Below, one piece after another: positions 27,653 through 35,953 of a stretch of 64,000 nucleotides of DNA. The stretch spans positions 1-64,000 of the forward strand of contig NZ_MPNT01000024.1 in the NCBI RefSeq assembly GCF_001907675.1, read 5' to 3'. A program made the translations under genes and the position numbers. The stretch comes from Mycobacterium paraffinicum. GTDB taxonomy: Bacteria > Actinomycetota > Actinomycetes > Mycobacteriales > Mycobacteriaceae. The notes beneath the pieces are model-generated. The model did no database searches, was not told the origin of the DNA, and worked only from the letters and a program-made list of their open reading frames with translations. How positions within the stretch are numbered: position 1 is the stretch's first letter; each line of letters begins with the position of its first letter.

Positions 27653-28497
27653 TCGGGGCCGACGGCCACCGGGCGGCCCGGATCCGAACACCACTCGGAC
27701 CACGACCCGGGAAACAGCGCCGCGTCCAAGCCCAACGCCGCGAGCGCCGCGACCGTGACACTGGCCGTGACGCCCGAGCCGCAGTAGGCGCCCAAGGCGC
27801 CGTCACGCTCGATCCCGCGCTCGGCGAGCAGTTGGGTAAGCGCGTGGTCCCCGACGAACGTGCCGTCGGCGGCCAGGACGGCGGTGCTCGGCAGGTTCGT
27901 CGCGCCGGGGATGTGCCCGGCCGCGGGGTCGAGCGGTTCGACGTCGCCGCGGAAGCGTTCGGGCGCCCGCGCATCGAGCAACGTCACGCCGTCGACTTGA
28001 TCGGCCGTCAGCGTAGGGCGGCTCCCGGCGTACAGATCATGGTGTGGCACAGTCACATTCCCGGGTTGCGGGATGACCGGACCGGTTTCGAGGCTGCGGC
28101 CGGACGCTTGCCAGGCGGGCAGGCCGCCGTCCAAAATGCGGACGTCGGGCAGGCCGGCCGCCGTCAACACCCACCACGCGCGCGCCGAACCGGCGCGATT
28201 CCAGTCGTCATAGACCACCACCGGCGAGTCCTGCCGGACACCCCATCGGCGCGCGGCGGCCTGCAGGTTGCTCCCCGACGGCAGCGGGTGGCGGCCGCGA
28301 CCGGCGACCGAGTGGTCGCTGAGCTCCTCCTCGAGGGACGCATACACCGCGCCCGGTATGTGGCCCTCCAGGTAGGCGGGCCGCCCGTCGGGCTCGTCCA
28401 GCCGCCAGCGGACGTCAAGGATGGTTATCGGGGCGCCGGCCTCGATGAGGCCGGCCAACTCCGTGACAGTGATCAAAACCTGGTCGCGAGGTTCCAC
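27649..28497 (-). CDS. sseB: Thiosulfate sulfurtransferase (tandem rhodanese), SseB-like
   Basis: A 282-residue tandem rhodanese. The N-terminal inactive domain has [20 protein letters not shown] and the C-terminal domain carries the catalytic loop CGSGVTAS near residue 238 with Cys as sulfur acceptor. Length and layout fit SseB (Rv2291). It moves sulfane sulfur from thiosulfate or mercaptopyruvate to cyanide or thiols. GTG start at 28497 gives the family N-terminus. It is convergent with the nucleosidase. The gene name is from recalled similarity and neighbourhood. Confidence 0.8.
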   Translation of the reverse strand: MEPRDQVLITVTELAGLIEAGAPITILDVRWRLDEPDGRPAYLEGHIPGAVYASLEEELSDHSVAGRGRHPLPSGSNLQAAARRWGVRQDSPVVVYDDWNRAGSARAWWVLTAAGLPDVRILDGGLPAWQASGRSLETGPVIPQPGNVTVPHHDLYAGSRPTLTADQVDGVTLLDARAPERFRGDVEPLDPAAGHIPGATNLPSTAVLAADGTFVGDHALTQLLAERGIERDGALGAYCGSGVTASVTVAALAALGLDAALFPGSWSEWCSDPGRPVAVGPD

Positions 28498-28587
28498 CGA
28501 TTCAGCCTAGCGGCCGGCAAAACCCGCCCCGCTCAGCAAACTGCGGCGTAGCGTCTTACCGAGTAGCACCGCAGATGGAGCAATATC

Positions 28588-29055
28588 ATGGCGCGCATCA
28601 GCTATGGATTCACCGGATGTCTCGCGGTCGCGTCGGCTCTGCTGACGGCCGCGCCCGCCGAGGCCATACCAAACACCCGCTGCACCCTGACGACACCCGT
28701 CCAGGAAGTGCAGCACGTGTCCCAGCTGCCCCCGGAACTCCTCAAGCTTCTCCCGCCCATCGCCGACATCGGCGCGCCCTTCAACGCGACCGACTCGGTC
28801 AGCGATCCGACGTTGCCGTTCCGCCGGCTCATCCGCGCCGGCAATCACGATGCGGACTGGTTCGTGTGGTACGAGCACGGCGGGGTCGGATACTCCTGGC
28901 AGGCGGTGATCGCGCGCATCGTGCCGGGCGGCGACCCGAAGGTACTGGCCAACGCCGGAACGATCTCCGACACCCTGTGCAGGCTCACCGACGGCGCCTT
29001 GACCGGAGCGGTCCCGCCGTACCCGCCCGGATCGTGGGCGGCCTCCGACTTCTGA
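28588..29055 (+). CDS. Secreted hypothetical protein
   Basis: A 155-residue protein with a clear Sec signal peptide: MARISYGF, hydrophobic core to about residue 22, and cleavage near AEA-IP (about residue 26). The mature part holds two cysteines (near residues 32 and 131), likely one disulfide, and a WFVWYEHGGVGYSWQ block. No lipobox. I do not recognise a named family; similar small secreted proteins are common in mycobacteria. It lies divergent from sseB and upstream of a membrane protein/TetR pair that has its own operator. Confidence 0.7.
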   Translation: MARISYGFTGCLAVASALLTAAPAEAIPNTRCTLTTPVQEVQHVSQLPPELLKLLPPIADIGAPFNATDSVSDPTLPFRRLIRAGNHDADWFVWYEHGGVGYSWQAVIARIVPGGDPKVLANAGTISDTLCRLTDGALTGAVPPYPPGSWAASDF

Positions 29056-29062
29056 GCATTCA

Positions 29063-29099
29063 ACCGACCGTCGGTCTGGTATACCGACCATCGGTCGGT
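29063..29099. promoter_or_regulatory. Tandem TetR operator upstream of membrane protein-TetR pair
   Basis: ACCGACC-ATC-GGTCGGT (29083-29099) is a perfect inverted repeat, and ACCGACC-GTC-GGTCTGG (29063-29079) is an imperfect copy 20 bp away. They lie 32 bp before the ATG at 29131, overlapping a likely promoter. The TetR encoded at 29546 is the natural candidate. Confidence 0.7.
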
Positions 29100-29130
29100 T
29101 ATCCTTGGTGCGAGCCAGGGAGGTGGCGCA

Positions 29131-29562
29131 ATGAGTGCATCCGAGCAATCGCAGATCCGGACCCGCATGTTCGCCCGGGTGTTGGGCCCGTTCATGACGA
29201 TCGTGCCGACCACGATCGCGGTGCGCGGTTCATACGTGCAGGAGCTGTTCACGGAGTTCAAGGCAAACCCCATGTGGCCGTGGCTGTATGGGGCCATCCT
29301 GCTGATGGCCGGCATCTTCATCATCGCCTTTCACCAGTATTGGCGCGGCCTGGCAGCGATCCTGGTGTCGGCGGTGGGCTGGTTCTTCTTCATACGTGGT
29401 CTGCTGTTGTTGACCGTGCCACGGGCCTACGACGCGGCCGGCAACGCCTTCTACAGTTCGGGCGCGACCGCGGCGATATGGGTACTGTTCATCTTCCTCG
29501 CCTCAGTCGGGCTGTACCTGACATACGTCGGCTGGAAGCCCGAGAGTGCCTCGGGTAGTTAA
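29131..29562 (+). CDS. Four-helix membrane protein
   Basis: A 143-residue protein with about four hydrophobic segments (around residues 15-30, 50-68, 72-92 and 112-132). No catalytic motif or family is recognised. It overlaps the downstream TetR gene by 17 bp and lies behind a tandem ACCGACC operator, so both genes form an autoregulated pair. Such TetR-linked small membrane proteins may serve in transport or envelope stress, but nothing in the sequence proves this. Confidence 0.7.
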   Translation: MSASEQSQIRTRMFARVLGPFMTIVPTTIAVRGSYVQELFTEFKANPMWPWLYGAILLMAGIFIIAFHQYWRGLAAILVSAVGWFFFIRGLLLLTVPRAYDAAGNAFYSSGATAAIWVLFIFLASVGLYLTYVGWKPESASGS

Positions 29563-30250
29563 GCATCCCGACATTCGTCGCGCGGAGTTGCTCGATCGGG
29601 CGGTGGCGCTGTTTCTGCGGGACGGATATGACAACGTCAGTCTCAACGACCTGATAGCCGACGCGGGCGTCTCCAAAGGTGCTTTCTACCATTGGTTTCC
29701 ATCGAAGGAGGCGTTGATCGCGGCCTTGGCCGAGCGCAGCGCGCGGGCCGCGTTCGCCGGTGTCGAGGATGCGGTCGCCACGTGTGGTGGTGACGCGCTG
29801 GACCGGCTGAACGCGTTGCTGCGGGCCGGATTCGACGTCAAGATGCAGATGAACGTGCCGGAGCAGCTGGCCGCGATGGCGTCGTTGCTGCGACCGGACA
29901 ACGCCCATCTCTACGGGCGGATAACGGCGGTCGACGAAGCGCTGGTACGGCCCCTGCTGACGCGCCTGATCGACGAGGGCGTCGCCGAGCGGGTCTTCGA
30001 CACCTTCGATCCCGAGGGCGTCGCCGACATGATCTATGGCCTCGCCGCGCGGACGAACTCGACCATCGTCGCGGTGTTGCAGGCGCCCGACGAGTCCGCC
30101 CGGGAGCGCGCGATCGACAGGATGACAAAACGATTCAGGCTGCACGGCCTCGCCATCGACCGCATCCTCGGGCTACCGGACGGAAGCGTCACGACGCTCA
30201 CGCGAGCGGAGGTCGAAACGTTGGTTTCCGCGCTGCCGCGCACCTACTAG
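29546..30250 (+). CDS. TetR family regulator
   Basis: A 234-residue TetR protein. The DNA-binding domain spans about residues 10-58 (RRAELLDRAVALFLRDGYDN and SKGAFYHWFPSKEALI). GTG start at 29546 inside the end of the membrane protein gene, a 17-bp overlap. It most likely controls its own operon through the tandem palindromes at 29063-29099. It ends 2 bp before the convergent pimC stop. Ligand unknown. Confidence 0.85.
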   Translation: MPRVVKHPDIRRAELLDRAVALFLRDGYDNVSLNDLIADAGVSKGAFYHWFPSKEALIAALAERSARAAFAGVEDAVATCGGDALDRLNALLRAGFDVKMQMNVPEQLAAMASLLRPDNAHLYGRITAVDEALVRPLLTRLIDEGVAERVFDTFDPEGVADMIYGLAARTNSTIVAVLQAPDESARERAIDRMTKRFRLHGLAIDRILGLPDGSVTTLTRAEVETLVSALPRTY

Positions 30251-30252
30251 CG

Positions 30253-31392
30253 CTATGCCGTGTGTTCGGCGTCGCCCTCGTCCACCGTGGGCGCCGCCAA
30301 CGAGGCCAGCATGCCCGTCGCCGCCCGATGCCAGGTGAAGTCCTCGGCGCGGCGTCGCGCGGACACGCGACGGTGATGCTCGGGACGGCTGGTGACGGCG
30401 CCGACCGCCCGCGCGATGGCGGCCGGGTGGTTGTCCGCCGACGCGCCGCTGTCCGGGGTGATGATCTCGGTGAGCGCCGAGGTGCGCGAGACGACGGCCG
30501 GCGTCCCGCAGGCCAGCGATTCCAGCGCGGCCAGCCCGAACGTCTCGTGCGGCCCGGGAGCCAGCGTCACGTCGGCGGACGCCAGCAGCCCGGCCACCGT
30601 GTGCCGGTCGGAGACGAAACCGGTGAAGTCCACCGGCAGCCGGGCCGCCTGGCGTTCCAGCCTGGCCCGCAACGGACCCTCGCCCACCACGACGAGCCGG
30701 GCGTCGACCCCGGCGTGACACAACTCGCCGACGGCGTCGATGCTGCGGTCGACGCGCTTTTCCACCGACAACCGACCGCAATGGACCAGCAGCAGCTGCG
30801 TCGGGGTGGCCCAGCGGCGCCGCAGCAGGTACGAGTGCCGGCGCGGGTGAAAGGTCTGCAGGTCCACGCCCAACGGGACGGTCACCGTGTTCGTCGCGCC
30901 GATGCGGTCGAATTCCTCACGCGCGAAACCGGTGGTGCACACCACGGTGTCGTAGTCGGCCGCGGTGCGCGCGTTGGCCAAATCGGCGAACTTCACCGCG
31001 GCGCGGTGCGGAAGAACCTGTCCCACAAGGCGATCCAGCCGCTCATGGGAGATCATCACCGTCGTGGCGCCGCGGTCGCGCCCCCATCGGCCCAGTGAAC
31101 GCAGCGTGAGCCGGTCGGACACCTCCAGAGCGTCGGGTCGCAGGGCCTCCAGGAGCGCCTTGACCGGTCCGGGCAGCACGGCGCGATAGCCGCCGGTGAG
31201 GGGAATCAGCCGGGCGGGCAGGGTGATTCGGACCACACCGGTGCGCAGCTGGCTGCGCTCGGCGCGCTGGCCGGGAACGATCAGGAAGACCTCGTGGCCG
31301 GCGGCGCAATATTCGGCGCCCAGCCGATCGACCGCGGTGCGAAGGCCGCCCGAGCGAGGGCCATAGAAGTTGGCGACCTGTACAACACGCAT
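30253..31392 (-). CDS. pimC: PimC-like GDP-mannose-dependent alpha-mannosyltransferase (GT4)
   Basis: A 379-residue GT-B glycosyltransferase. N-terminal MRVVQVANFYGPRSGGLRT binds the acceptor side, and the C-terminal donor motif is APGPHETFGLAALESLACGT near residue 290 with the EX7E signature. The sequence strongly recalls PimC of M. tuberculosis CDC1551, which adds a mannose to phosphatidylinositol mannosides and is absent from H37Rv (RvD2 region). Start at ATG 31392 was chosen because the family begins MRVVQVANFYG. It lies 85 bp downstream of the acetolactate decarboxylase gene on the same strand. Confidence 0.8.
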   Translation of the reverse strand: MRVVQVANFYGPRSGGLRTAVDRLGAEYCAAGHEVFLIVPGQRAERSQLRTGVVRITLPARLIPLTGGYRAVLPGPVKALLEALRPDALEVSDRLTLRSLGRWGRDRGATTVMISHERLDRLVGQVLPHRAAVKFADLANARTAADYDTVVCTTGFAREEFDRIGATNTVTVPLGVDLQTFHPRRHSYLLRRRWATPTQLLLVHCGRLSVEKRVDRSIDAVGELCHAGVDARLVVVGEGPLRARLERQAARLPVDFTGFVSDRHTVAGLLASADVTLAPGPHETFGLAALESLACGTPAVVSRTSALTEIITPDSGASADNHPAAIARAVGAVTSRPEHHRRVSARRRAEDFTWHRAATGMLASLAAPTVDEGDAEHTA

Positions 31393-31477
31393 AACGTGAG
31401 GACACGCGGCGCGCGTGTGCACTCAACAATGTGGACTTGACGCTGGCCTGAACACTCCATGAATTCCGGCGCAGGGG

Positions 31478-32275
31478 CTACTTTGAGCCGCCTTTCGGGC
31501 CTTCGGCTCTGTTGATCCGCTCGGCGATGTCGGTGCCGGACAGCTGGGCGCCGAGGAAGCCACCGGAGGTGGGCAGGCTCAGATGCAGTTGCGAAGCCCC
31601 ACTGACCGCGACGTCCCCGCGCTTGAGGGTGAAATCGAGGATGTGACCGCCGCCGGTGCGGTCAGCGTTGAGGAAGTGCAGGTGATAACCGGCGACCGAG
31701 ATGCCCTGCTCGAAGTCGGGGGTGCGGAACCCGACCACGGTGCCCGCCACGTCGGCGAACACCTTCTCGGCCTGCTCCTCGGTGGCCTGGGTCAGCGGCG
31801 GGTAGGGCGGCTGCTGCGCCATCACGGTGCGGGTGTGCAGCTCGGCGAAGTGCCCGGTGATCCGGATGGCGTAGATCAGGTTGGCGCTGGTGATCTGGCG
31901 GTCGATCGCCTCGGTCACCTCCGCGCGCCCCGTGCGTGTTTGAATCGCGATCTCGAAGTCGCTGTGGAACCGGGTGACCGCCGCGAAGGGACTGCGATCG
32001 GTCGGCGCGGCCCGGCTGGCGGTTCCGTCGGCGCGCAATCGGTAGCAGATGCCGTCGAGGATGACCATTTCGCCGTCGAGGTGATTGAAGGTGCCCAGCC
32101 CGAAGTCGCCGTGGCGCAGGATTTCGGCGACGGTGACCTCACCGTCGTACACACCCTCCAGGAGAGCGCTGATCGTCGAGAATTGATAGACCTCGGCGTC
32201 GTCCGCGCGTTGGTGGGTGAGAAGCGTTGTCGCCCAATGGCGGAAGCGCTCGTAGGCGCTCGGGTGTGTGTCCAT
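31478..32275 (-). CDS. alsD: Acetolactate decarboxylase
   Basis: A 265-residue zinc enzyme of the AlsD/BudA family. Family blocks are VYQFSTISALLEGVYDG near residue 28, GDFGLGTFNHLDGEMVILDG near residue 56, and the zinc-ligand region HLHFLNADRTGGGHILDF near residue 195. It decarboxylates (S)-2-acetolactate to (R)-acetoin. Only 5 bp separate it from the acetolactate synthase gene upstream, forming a two-gene acetoin operon. A butanediol dehydrogenase is not adjacent. ATG start at 32275. Confidence 0.92.
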   Translation of the reverse strand: MDTHPSAYERFRHWATTLLTHQRADDAEVYQFSTISALLEGVYDGEVTVAEILRHGDFGLGTFNHLDGEMVILDGICYRLRADGTASRAAPTDRSPFAAVTRFHSDFEIAIQTRTGRAEVTEAIDRQITSANLIYAIRITGHFAELHTRTVMAQQPPYPPLTQATEEQAEKVFADVAGTVVGFRTPDFEQGISVAGYHLHFLNADRTGGGHILDFTLKRGDVAVSGASQLHLSLPTSGGFLGAQLSGTDIAERINRAEGPKGGSK

Positions 32276-32280
32276 GATCC

Positions 32281-33963
32281 TTATTCGAAGGGGTCGTCGT
32301 GGAGCTGGGCGGCGAGATCGGTGTTGTGGCTGTAGTCGACGGGGACGTCGATCAGGGAGGGCCCGTCCTCGGCCAGCGCCTGGCGCAGGATGGCGGTGAA
32401 TTCGTCGAGCGTCGTCACCCGGTAGCCGCGGGCGCCGAAGGCCGCCGCATACGAGACAAGGTCGTAATCGCTCAGTTGCACACCGGATCTGCGGTCGTAC
32501 TTGAGGACTTCCTGGAAGCCGACCATGTCATAGGTGTTGTCCCGGAACACGATGTGGGTGAACGTGAGCCCGAGATGGACGGCGGTCGCGAGTTCCTGCG
32601 CGGAGAACAGGAATCCGCCGTCGCCGGAGACGGACACGACGGGTGTTCCCGGCCGCACCAGGCAGGCGGCCATGGCCCACGGCAGCGCCACGCCCAGGGT
32701 CTGTTGGCCGTTGGAGAAGAGCAGACGCCGCGGCTCGTACACCCGAAAATGGCGGGCCATGTAGATGTAGACGGAGCCGACATCGCAGGTGACGGTGGCG
32801 GTGTCGTCGACTTCCTCGCGCAACCGCAGCAAGACGGCGACGGGGTTCAGGCCCGGGCCCTCGGGAGTGGTCCTGCCGGCCGTGACGTCGATGTCGCTCA
32901 ACGCCTTTCGCTGCACGGCGATCTCGCGTTGATAGCTGTCGGTCAGTGTCAGGCCGGCCAGCTTGTCGGTCAGCGAGGTGAGGGTTGCCGCGATGTTGCC
33001 CAGCAGTTCCACCGTGGGCTGGTAGTGGTTGTCGATGTCCGCGGGAACCGAGTCGATGTGCACTACGGTGCGCGCGGCATCGTCGTTCCACAGCACGGGG
33101 TCATATTCGACCGAGTCGTACCCGACGGCGACCAGGACGTCGGCGTGTGTGAGGACGACGTCGCCGGGCTGGTTGCGGAAGAGCCCCACCCGGCCCAGGA
33201 AGTTGTCCTCCAACGCGCGGGAGATCACCCCGGCGGCCTGGAAGGTCTCGACGACGGGCAGCCCCGTCGTGGCGACGAGGGCGCGCAGCGCCAGGCAGCT
33301 GTCGGGGTCGGCGCCGCGCATGCCGACCAACAGGGCGGGTCGCCGGGCGGCGCGGATCAGCTCGCTCGCCTCGGCGATGGACGCGGCGGGGGCGGCGGCC
33401 AGCGGGGGAATCGGCTGCCGGCCCGGGATGCTTGCCGTCGTCGGCGCGGCCAAGACATCGGCCGGGAGGACGACGGCGGCCGCGCCGCGAGGTTCGCTGA
33501 GCGCGGCGCGAAACGCGCCGACGGTGGCCTCGGCGGCGTTGTCGGGGTCGTTGACCTCGCCGGTGAACTTGGTGACCGTCCTGAGCATGGCGGCCGCATC
33601 CATGGACTGATGCGTGCGCTTGAGGCGATCCACTCGCCGCACCGCACCGCACAGCGCCACCACCGGATCCTGTTCGGTGTTGGCGGTCAACAGACCGGTG
33701 GCGAGGTTGGTGGTGCCGGGGCCGGACGTCACCAGCACCACGCCGGGGGTGCCGGTGAGGCGACCGATCGCCGCGGCCATGAAGGCGGCGTTCTGTTCGT
33801 GGCGGCACACCACCAGCTGCGGGCCGGAGTCCAGCAGCGCGTCGTAGACGGCGTCGATCTTCGCGCCCGGGACGCCGAAGACGTACTGCACGCCCTGCGC
33901 CGATAGGACGTCGACGACTTGCTGCGCGCTGCGCACGGCGTCACCGCGATTCGTGGGGGCCAT
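32281..33963 (-). CDS. alsS: Catabolic acetolactate synthase
   Basis: A 560-residue ThDP-dependent enzyme. The Pyr domain has [13 protein letters not shown] with the catalytic Glu near residue 47, a central domain follows, and the PP domain carries the ThDP motif [15 protein letters not shown] to [12 protein letters not shown] near residues 447-480. No regulatory subunit gene follows, and the partner is acetolactate decarboxylase. This supports the catabolic AlsS/BudB type rather than IlvB, although AHAS-type use cannot be excluded. ATG 33963; an in-frame TTG 12 nt upstream is less likely. Divergent from the Rieske oxygenase. Confidence 0.88.
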   Translation of the reverse strand: MAPTNRGDAVRSAQQVVDVLSAQGVQYVFGVPGAKIDAVYDALLDSGPQLVVCRHEQNAAFMAAAIGRLTGTPGVVLVTSGPGTTNLATGLLTANTEQDPVVALCGAVRRVDRLKRTHQSMDAAAMLRTVTKFTGEVNDPDNAAEATVGAFRAALSEPRGAAAVVLPADVLAAPTTASIPGRQPIPPLAAAPAASIAEASELIRAARRPALLVGMRGADPDSCLALRALVATTGLPVVETFQAAGVISRALEDNFLGRVGLFRNQPGDVVLTHADVLVAVGYDSVEYDPVLWNDDAARTVVHIDSVPADIDNHYQPTVELLGNIAATLTSLTDKLAGLTLTDSYQREIAVQRKALSDIDVTAGRTTPEGPGLNPVAVLLRLREEVDDTATVTCDVGSVYIYMARHFRVYEPRRLLFSNGQQTLGVALPWAMAACLVRPGTPVVSVSGDGGFLFSAQELATAVHLGLTFTHIVFRDNTYDMVGFQEVLKYDRRSGVQLSDYDLVSYAAAFGARGYRVTTLDEFTAILRQALAEDGPSLIDVPVDYSHNTDLAAQLHDDPFE

Positions 33964-34052
33964 CCATCCAGCCAAGCATGCGTCGCGGTGTGGTGCGACT
34001 TCGTCGCCTCGGGTTGACCATCCATGAGTAGCTCGGTGTATGGTCTGAAGTT

Positions 34053-35222
34053 GTGACGATCGAGAGCGTGCGGCCGGTTGAGCTCAACGAAGATCTGACG
34101 CGGCGGGCCTTGCGGCTGGTGTTGGACAAGACGACCGACCTGGCGGCCGACGTGCTGCGGGTGCCGTTGCACTATTACCGCGACGCGAAAGTCGCCGAAG
34201 TGGAGGAATCGCAGATCCTGCGGCGGACCCCGCTGGCGATCTTGCCCAGCGTGCAGGTGCCCGGCCCGAACGACTTCGAAGTTCGCTCGGTGCTGGGCAG
34301 TTCGTTGTTGGTGACCCGGGATCGCGCCGGGGTGAGCCACGTGTTGCTGAACTATTGCCGCCACCGCGGCGCGATGCCGGCCTGTGGCGCGGGCAACGCC
34401 TCCCGGTTCACCTGTCCGTATCACGCGTGGACCTACAAGAACACCGGGGAATTGTTCAGCGTCCCAGGCAAATCCGGTTTCACCGGCATGAACACCGACG
34501 ATTATGGGCTGGTGGAGTTGCCCAGTCAGGAGGCCTACGGGTTCATCTGGGCGGTGCTGAGCGCCGACGCATCCATCGACGTCGACGCGCACCTGGGCCC
34601 GCTGTGCTCACAGCTGGCCGAACTCGACTATGGATCCTTCGGGTACCACACGCATCGCGAATTCACCTCCGAGGTCTCGTGGAAGGGCGCGCTAGAGGCG
34701 TTCGCGGAGGGTTACCATTTTCCGTTTGTCCACGGCGAGAGCCTGATTGGCCAGAACGCGTTGCCCAACGTGGCGATCTACGACGAGTACGGCAAGCATC
34801 ACCGGCTGGGGTTTCCGTTCAATTGGATCGTCAACCTCGCCGCCGACCCGAGCGGATCGTGGGACGTGCGGGACAACATGGGCTTGATCTATTGGATCTA
34901 TCCGAACCTGATCCTGGCCAACAGCAACGTGGGCGTGGAGGTCATCGACATCCTGCCGGCCGGCGCCCCAACGCGGTGCACCGTGCGGCACAGCTGGCTG
35001 GCGCGCGTCCCCGCGACCAGTGACGACCAGCGCGTCGGCTACGACATGATCTATGACGCGGTGCACGCGGCGGTGCGTGACGAGGACTTTGCGATGCTGC
35101 CGCAGTGCGGCGAGGGCGTGCGTCAGGGTCAACACGACCATATGGTCATCGGCCGCAACGAGATCGGCGTGCAACACATGATCAGAGTGTTCGCCGAAGA
35201 AATTGGCGTCGCGGTGGGTTGA
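34053..35222 (+). CDS. Rieske non-haem iron oxygenase, alpha subunit
   Basis: A 389-residue ring-hydroxylating-type oxygenase. The Rieske [2Fe-2S] ligands are CRHRG (Cys102, His104) and CPYHAW (Cys121, His124). The mononuclear iron site lies in [12 protein letters not shown] near residues 212-223. No beta subunit or reductase gene is adjacent, so it should be the alpha-only kind with a separate reductase, like many mycobacterial KshA-related oxygenases. GTG start at 34053, 8 nt after a TATGGT that could be a -10 element. Followed after 38 bp by a TetR gene. Confidence 0.87.
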   Translation: MTIESVRPVELNEDLTRRALRLVLDKTTDLAADVLRVPLHYYRDAKVAEVEESQILRRTPLAILPSVQVPGPNDFEVRSVLGSSLLVTRDRAGVSHVLLNYCRHRGAMPACGAGNASRFTCPYHAWTYKNTGELFSVPGKSGFTGMNTDDYGLVELPSQEAYGFIWAVLSADASIDVDAHLGPLCSQLAELDYGSFGYHTHREFTSEVSWKGALEAFAEGYHFPFVHGESLIGQNALPNVAIYDEYGKHHRLGFPFNWIVNLAADPSGSWDVRDNMGLIYWIYPNLILANSNVGVEVIDILPAGAPTRCTVRHSWLARVPATSDDQRVGYDMIYDAVHAAVRDEDFAMLPQCGEGVRQGQHDHMVIGRNEIGVQHMIRVFAEEIGVAVG

Positions 35223-35260
35223 GTTCTCGTGCGACCATATTGCCCGTGAGGGCACCGTAG

Positions 35261-35896
35261 ATGCGCAGACACGGTTGGGCCGGCGCGTTGCCGTCGAGCG
35301 ACGAGGAAGCCATTGCGCGAATCATCGCCGCGGCGAGCCGCGCGATCGAGCAGTCAGGCGCAGACATCAAGATCAGCGATATCGCGCGCGATCTGGGGGT
35401 CACCCGCCAAACGGTGTACCGCTATTTCCCGAGTACCGATGCCTTGCTGGCGGCGACGGCGTTGTCGGAAGTGGGTCCGTCCCTCGACCGGTTGGCGGCC
35501 CACCTGGAGCCCATTCACGACCCCGCGGAGGCGGTGGTCGAGGGCATTGCGCACACACTCGAATTGCTTCCCCAGGACAAATATCTGGGGCTGCTGTTGA
35601 CCTCCGAGAAGGCCGCTGCCTACTCGGCCAGCGTGACCTCCGATATTGCGCTGTCCCTCGGGCGCTCGATCATCGACCGCTTCAACGTGGACTGGGACGG
35701 CGCCGGCCTCACCGATGACAGGCGCGACGGTTTGGTCGAATTCATGCTCCGGGTTCTGCAATCGTTCATCGTCGATCCCGGACGACCGCCGCGGTCGGGG
35801 ACCAAACTGCGGGATTACCTGCGCCAGTGGGTCGCTCCCGCGATCACCCATTTCCAGCCCGTCGCAGGCGATTCCAGTGTGCGTCCTGGGCTTTGA
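35261..35896 (+). CDS. TetR family regulator
   Basis: A 211-residue TetR protein with helix-turn-helix at about residues 18-65 (IARIIAAASRAIEQSGADIK then VTRQTVYRYFPSTDALL). It is co-directional with and 38 bp downstream of the Rieske oxygenase, so the two are probably one transcript. No convincing palindrome was found at its own start. The 3' end runs into the first arm of a long inverted repeat (35877-35947), and the stop lies within the loop. Confidence 0.82.
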   Translation: MRRHGWAGALPSSDEEAIARIIAAASRAIEQSGADIKISDIARDLGVTRQTVYRYFPSTDALLAATALSEVGPSLDRLAAHLEPIHDPAEAVVEGIAHTLELLPQDKYLGLLLTSEKAAAYSASVTSDIALSLGRSIIDRFNVDWDGAGLTDDRRDGLVEFMLRVLQSFIVDPGRPPRSGTKLRDYLRQWVAPAITHFQPVAGDSSVRPGL

Positions 35897-35947
35897 GGGT
35901 GCGCCCATGGAGGCGACACGCCGAGCGGCGCCGCCCAGGACGCACAC
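35877..35947. terminator. Long inverted repeat at convergent gene ends
   Basis: GTGTGCGTCCTGGGC (35877-35891) and GCCCAGGACGCACAC (35933-35947) are perfect 15-bp arms around a 41-bp loop that itself holds GC-rich self-complementary sequence. It bridges the end of the TetR gene and the end of the convergent flavin monooxygenase. A bidirectional terminator is likely. Confidence 0.6.
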
Positions 35948-35951
35948 GCGA
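35897..35951. repeat. 55-bp repeat, copy 1
   Basis: Matches 38199-38253 at 50 of 55 positions in the same orientation. The shared core is GGCGACACGCCGAGCGGCGC followed by CGCC. The two copies flank the monooxygenase-TetR operon. Confidence 0.85.
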
Positions 35952-35953
35952 AC

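Noticed and set aside
30173..30781. A 202-codon open frame on the minus strand over the pimC gene
   Set aside because: It is an arginine-rich shadow of pimC in another frame; the PimC frame has clear family motifs.
35261..35896. Operator for the TetR at 35261
   Set aside because: TGCCC-GTGA-GGGCA before the gene and GACCAT-N18-ATGGTC before the Rieske gene are too short or too widely spaced to call.
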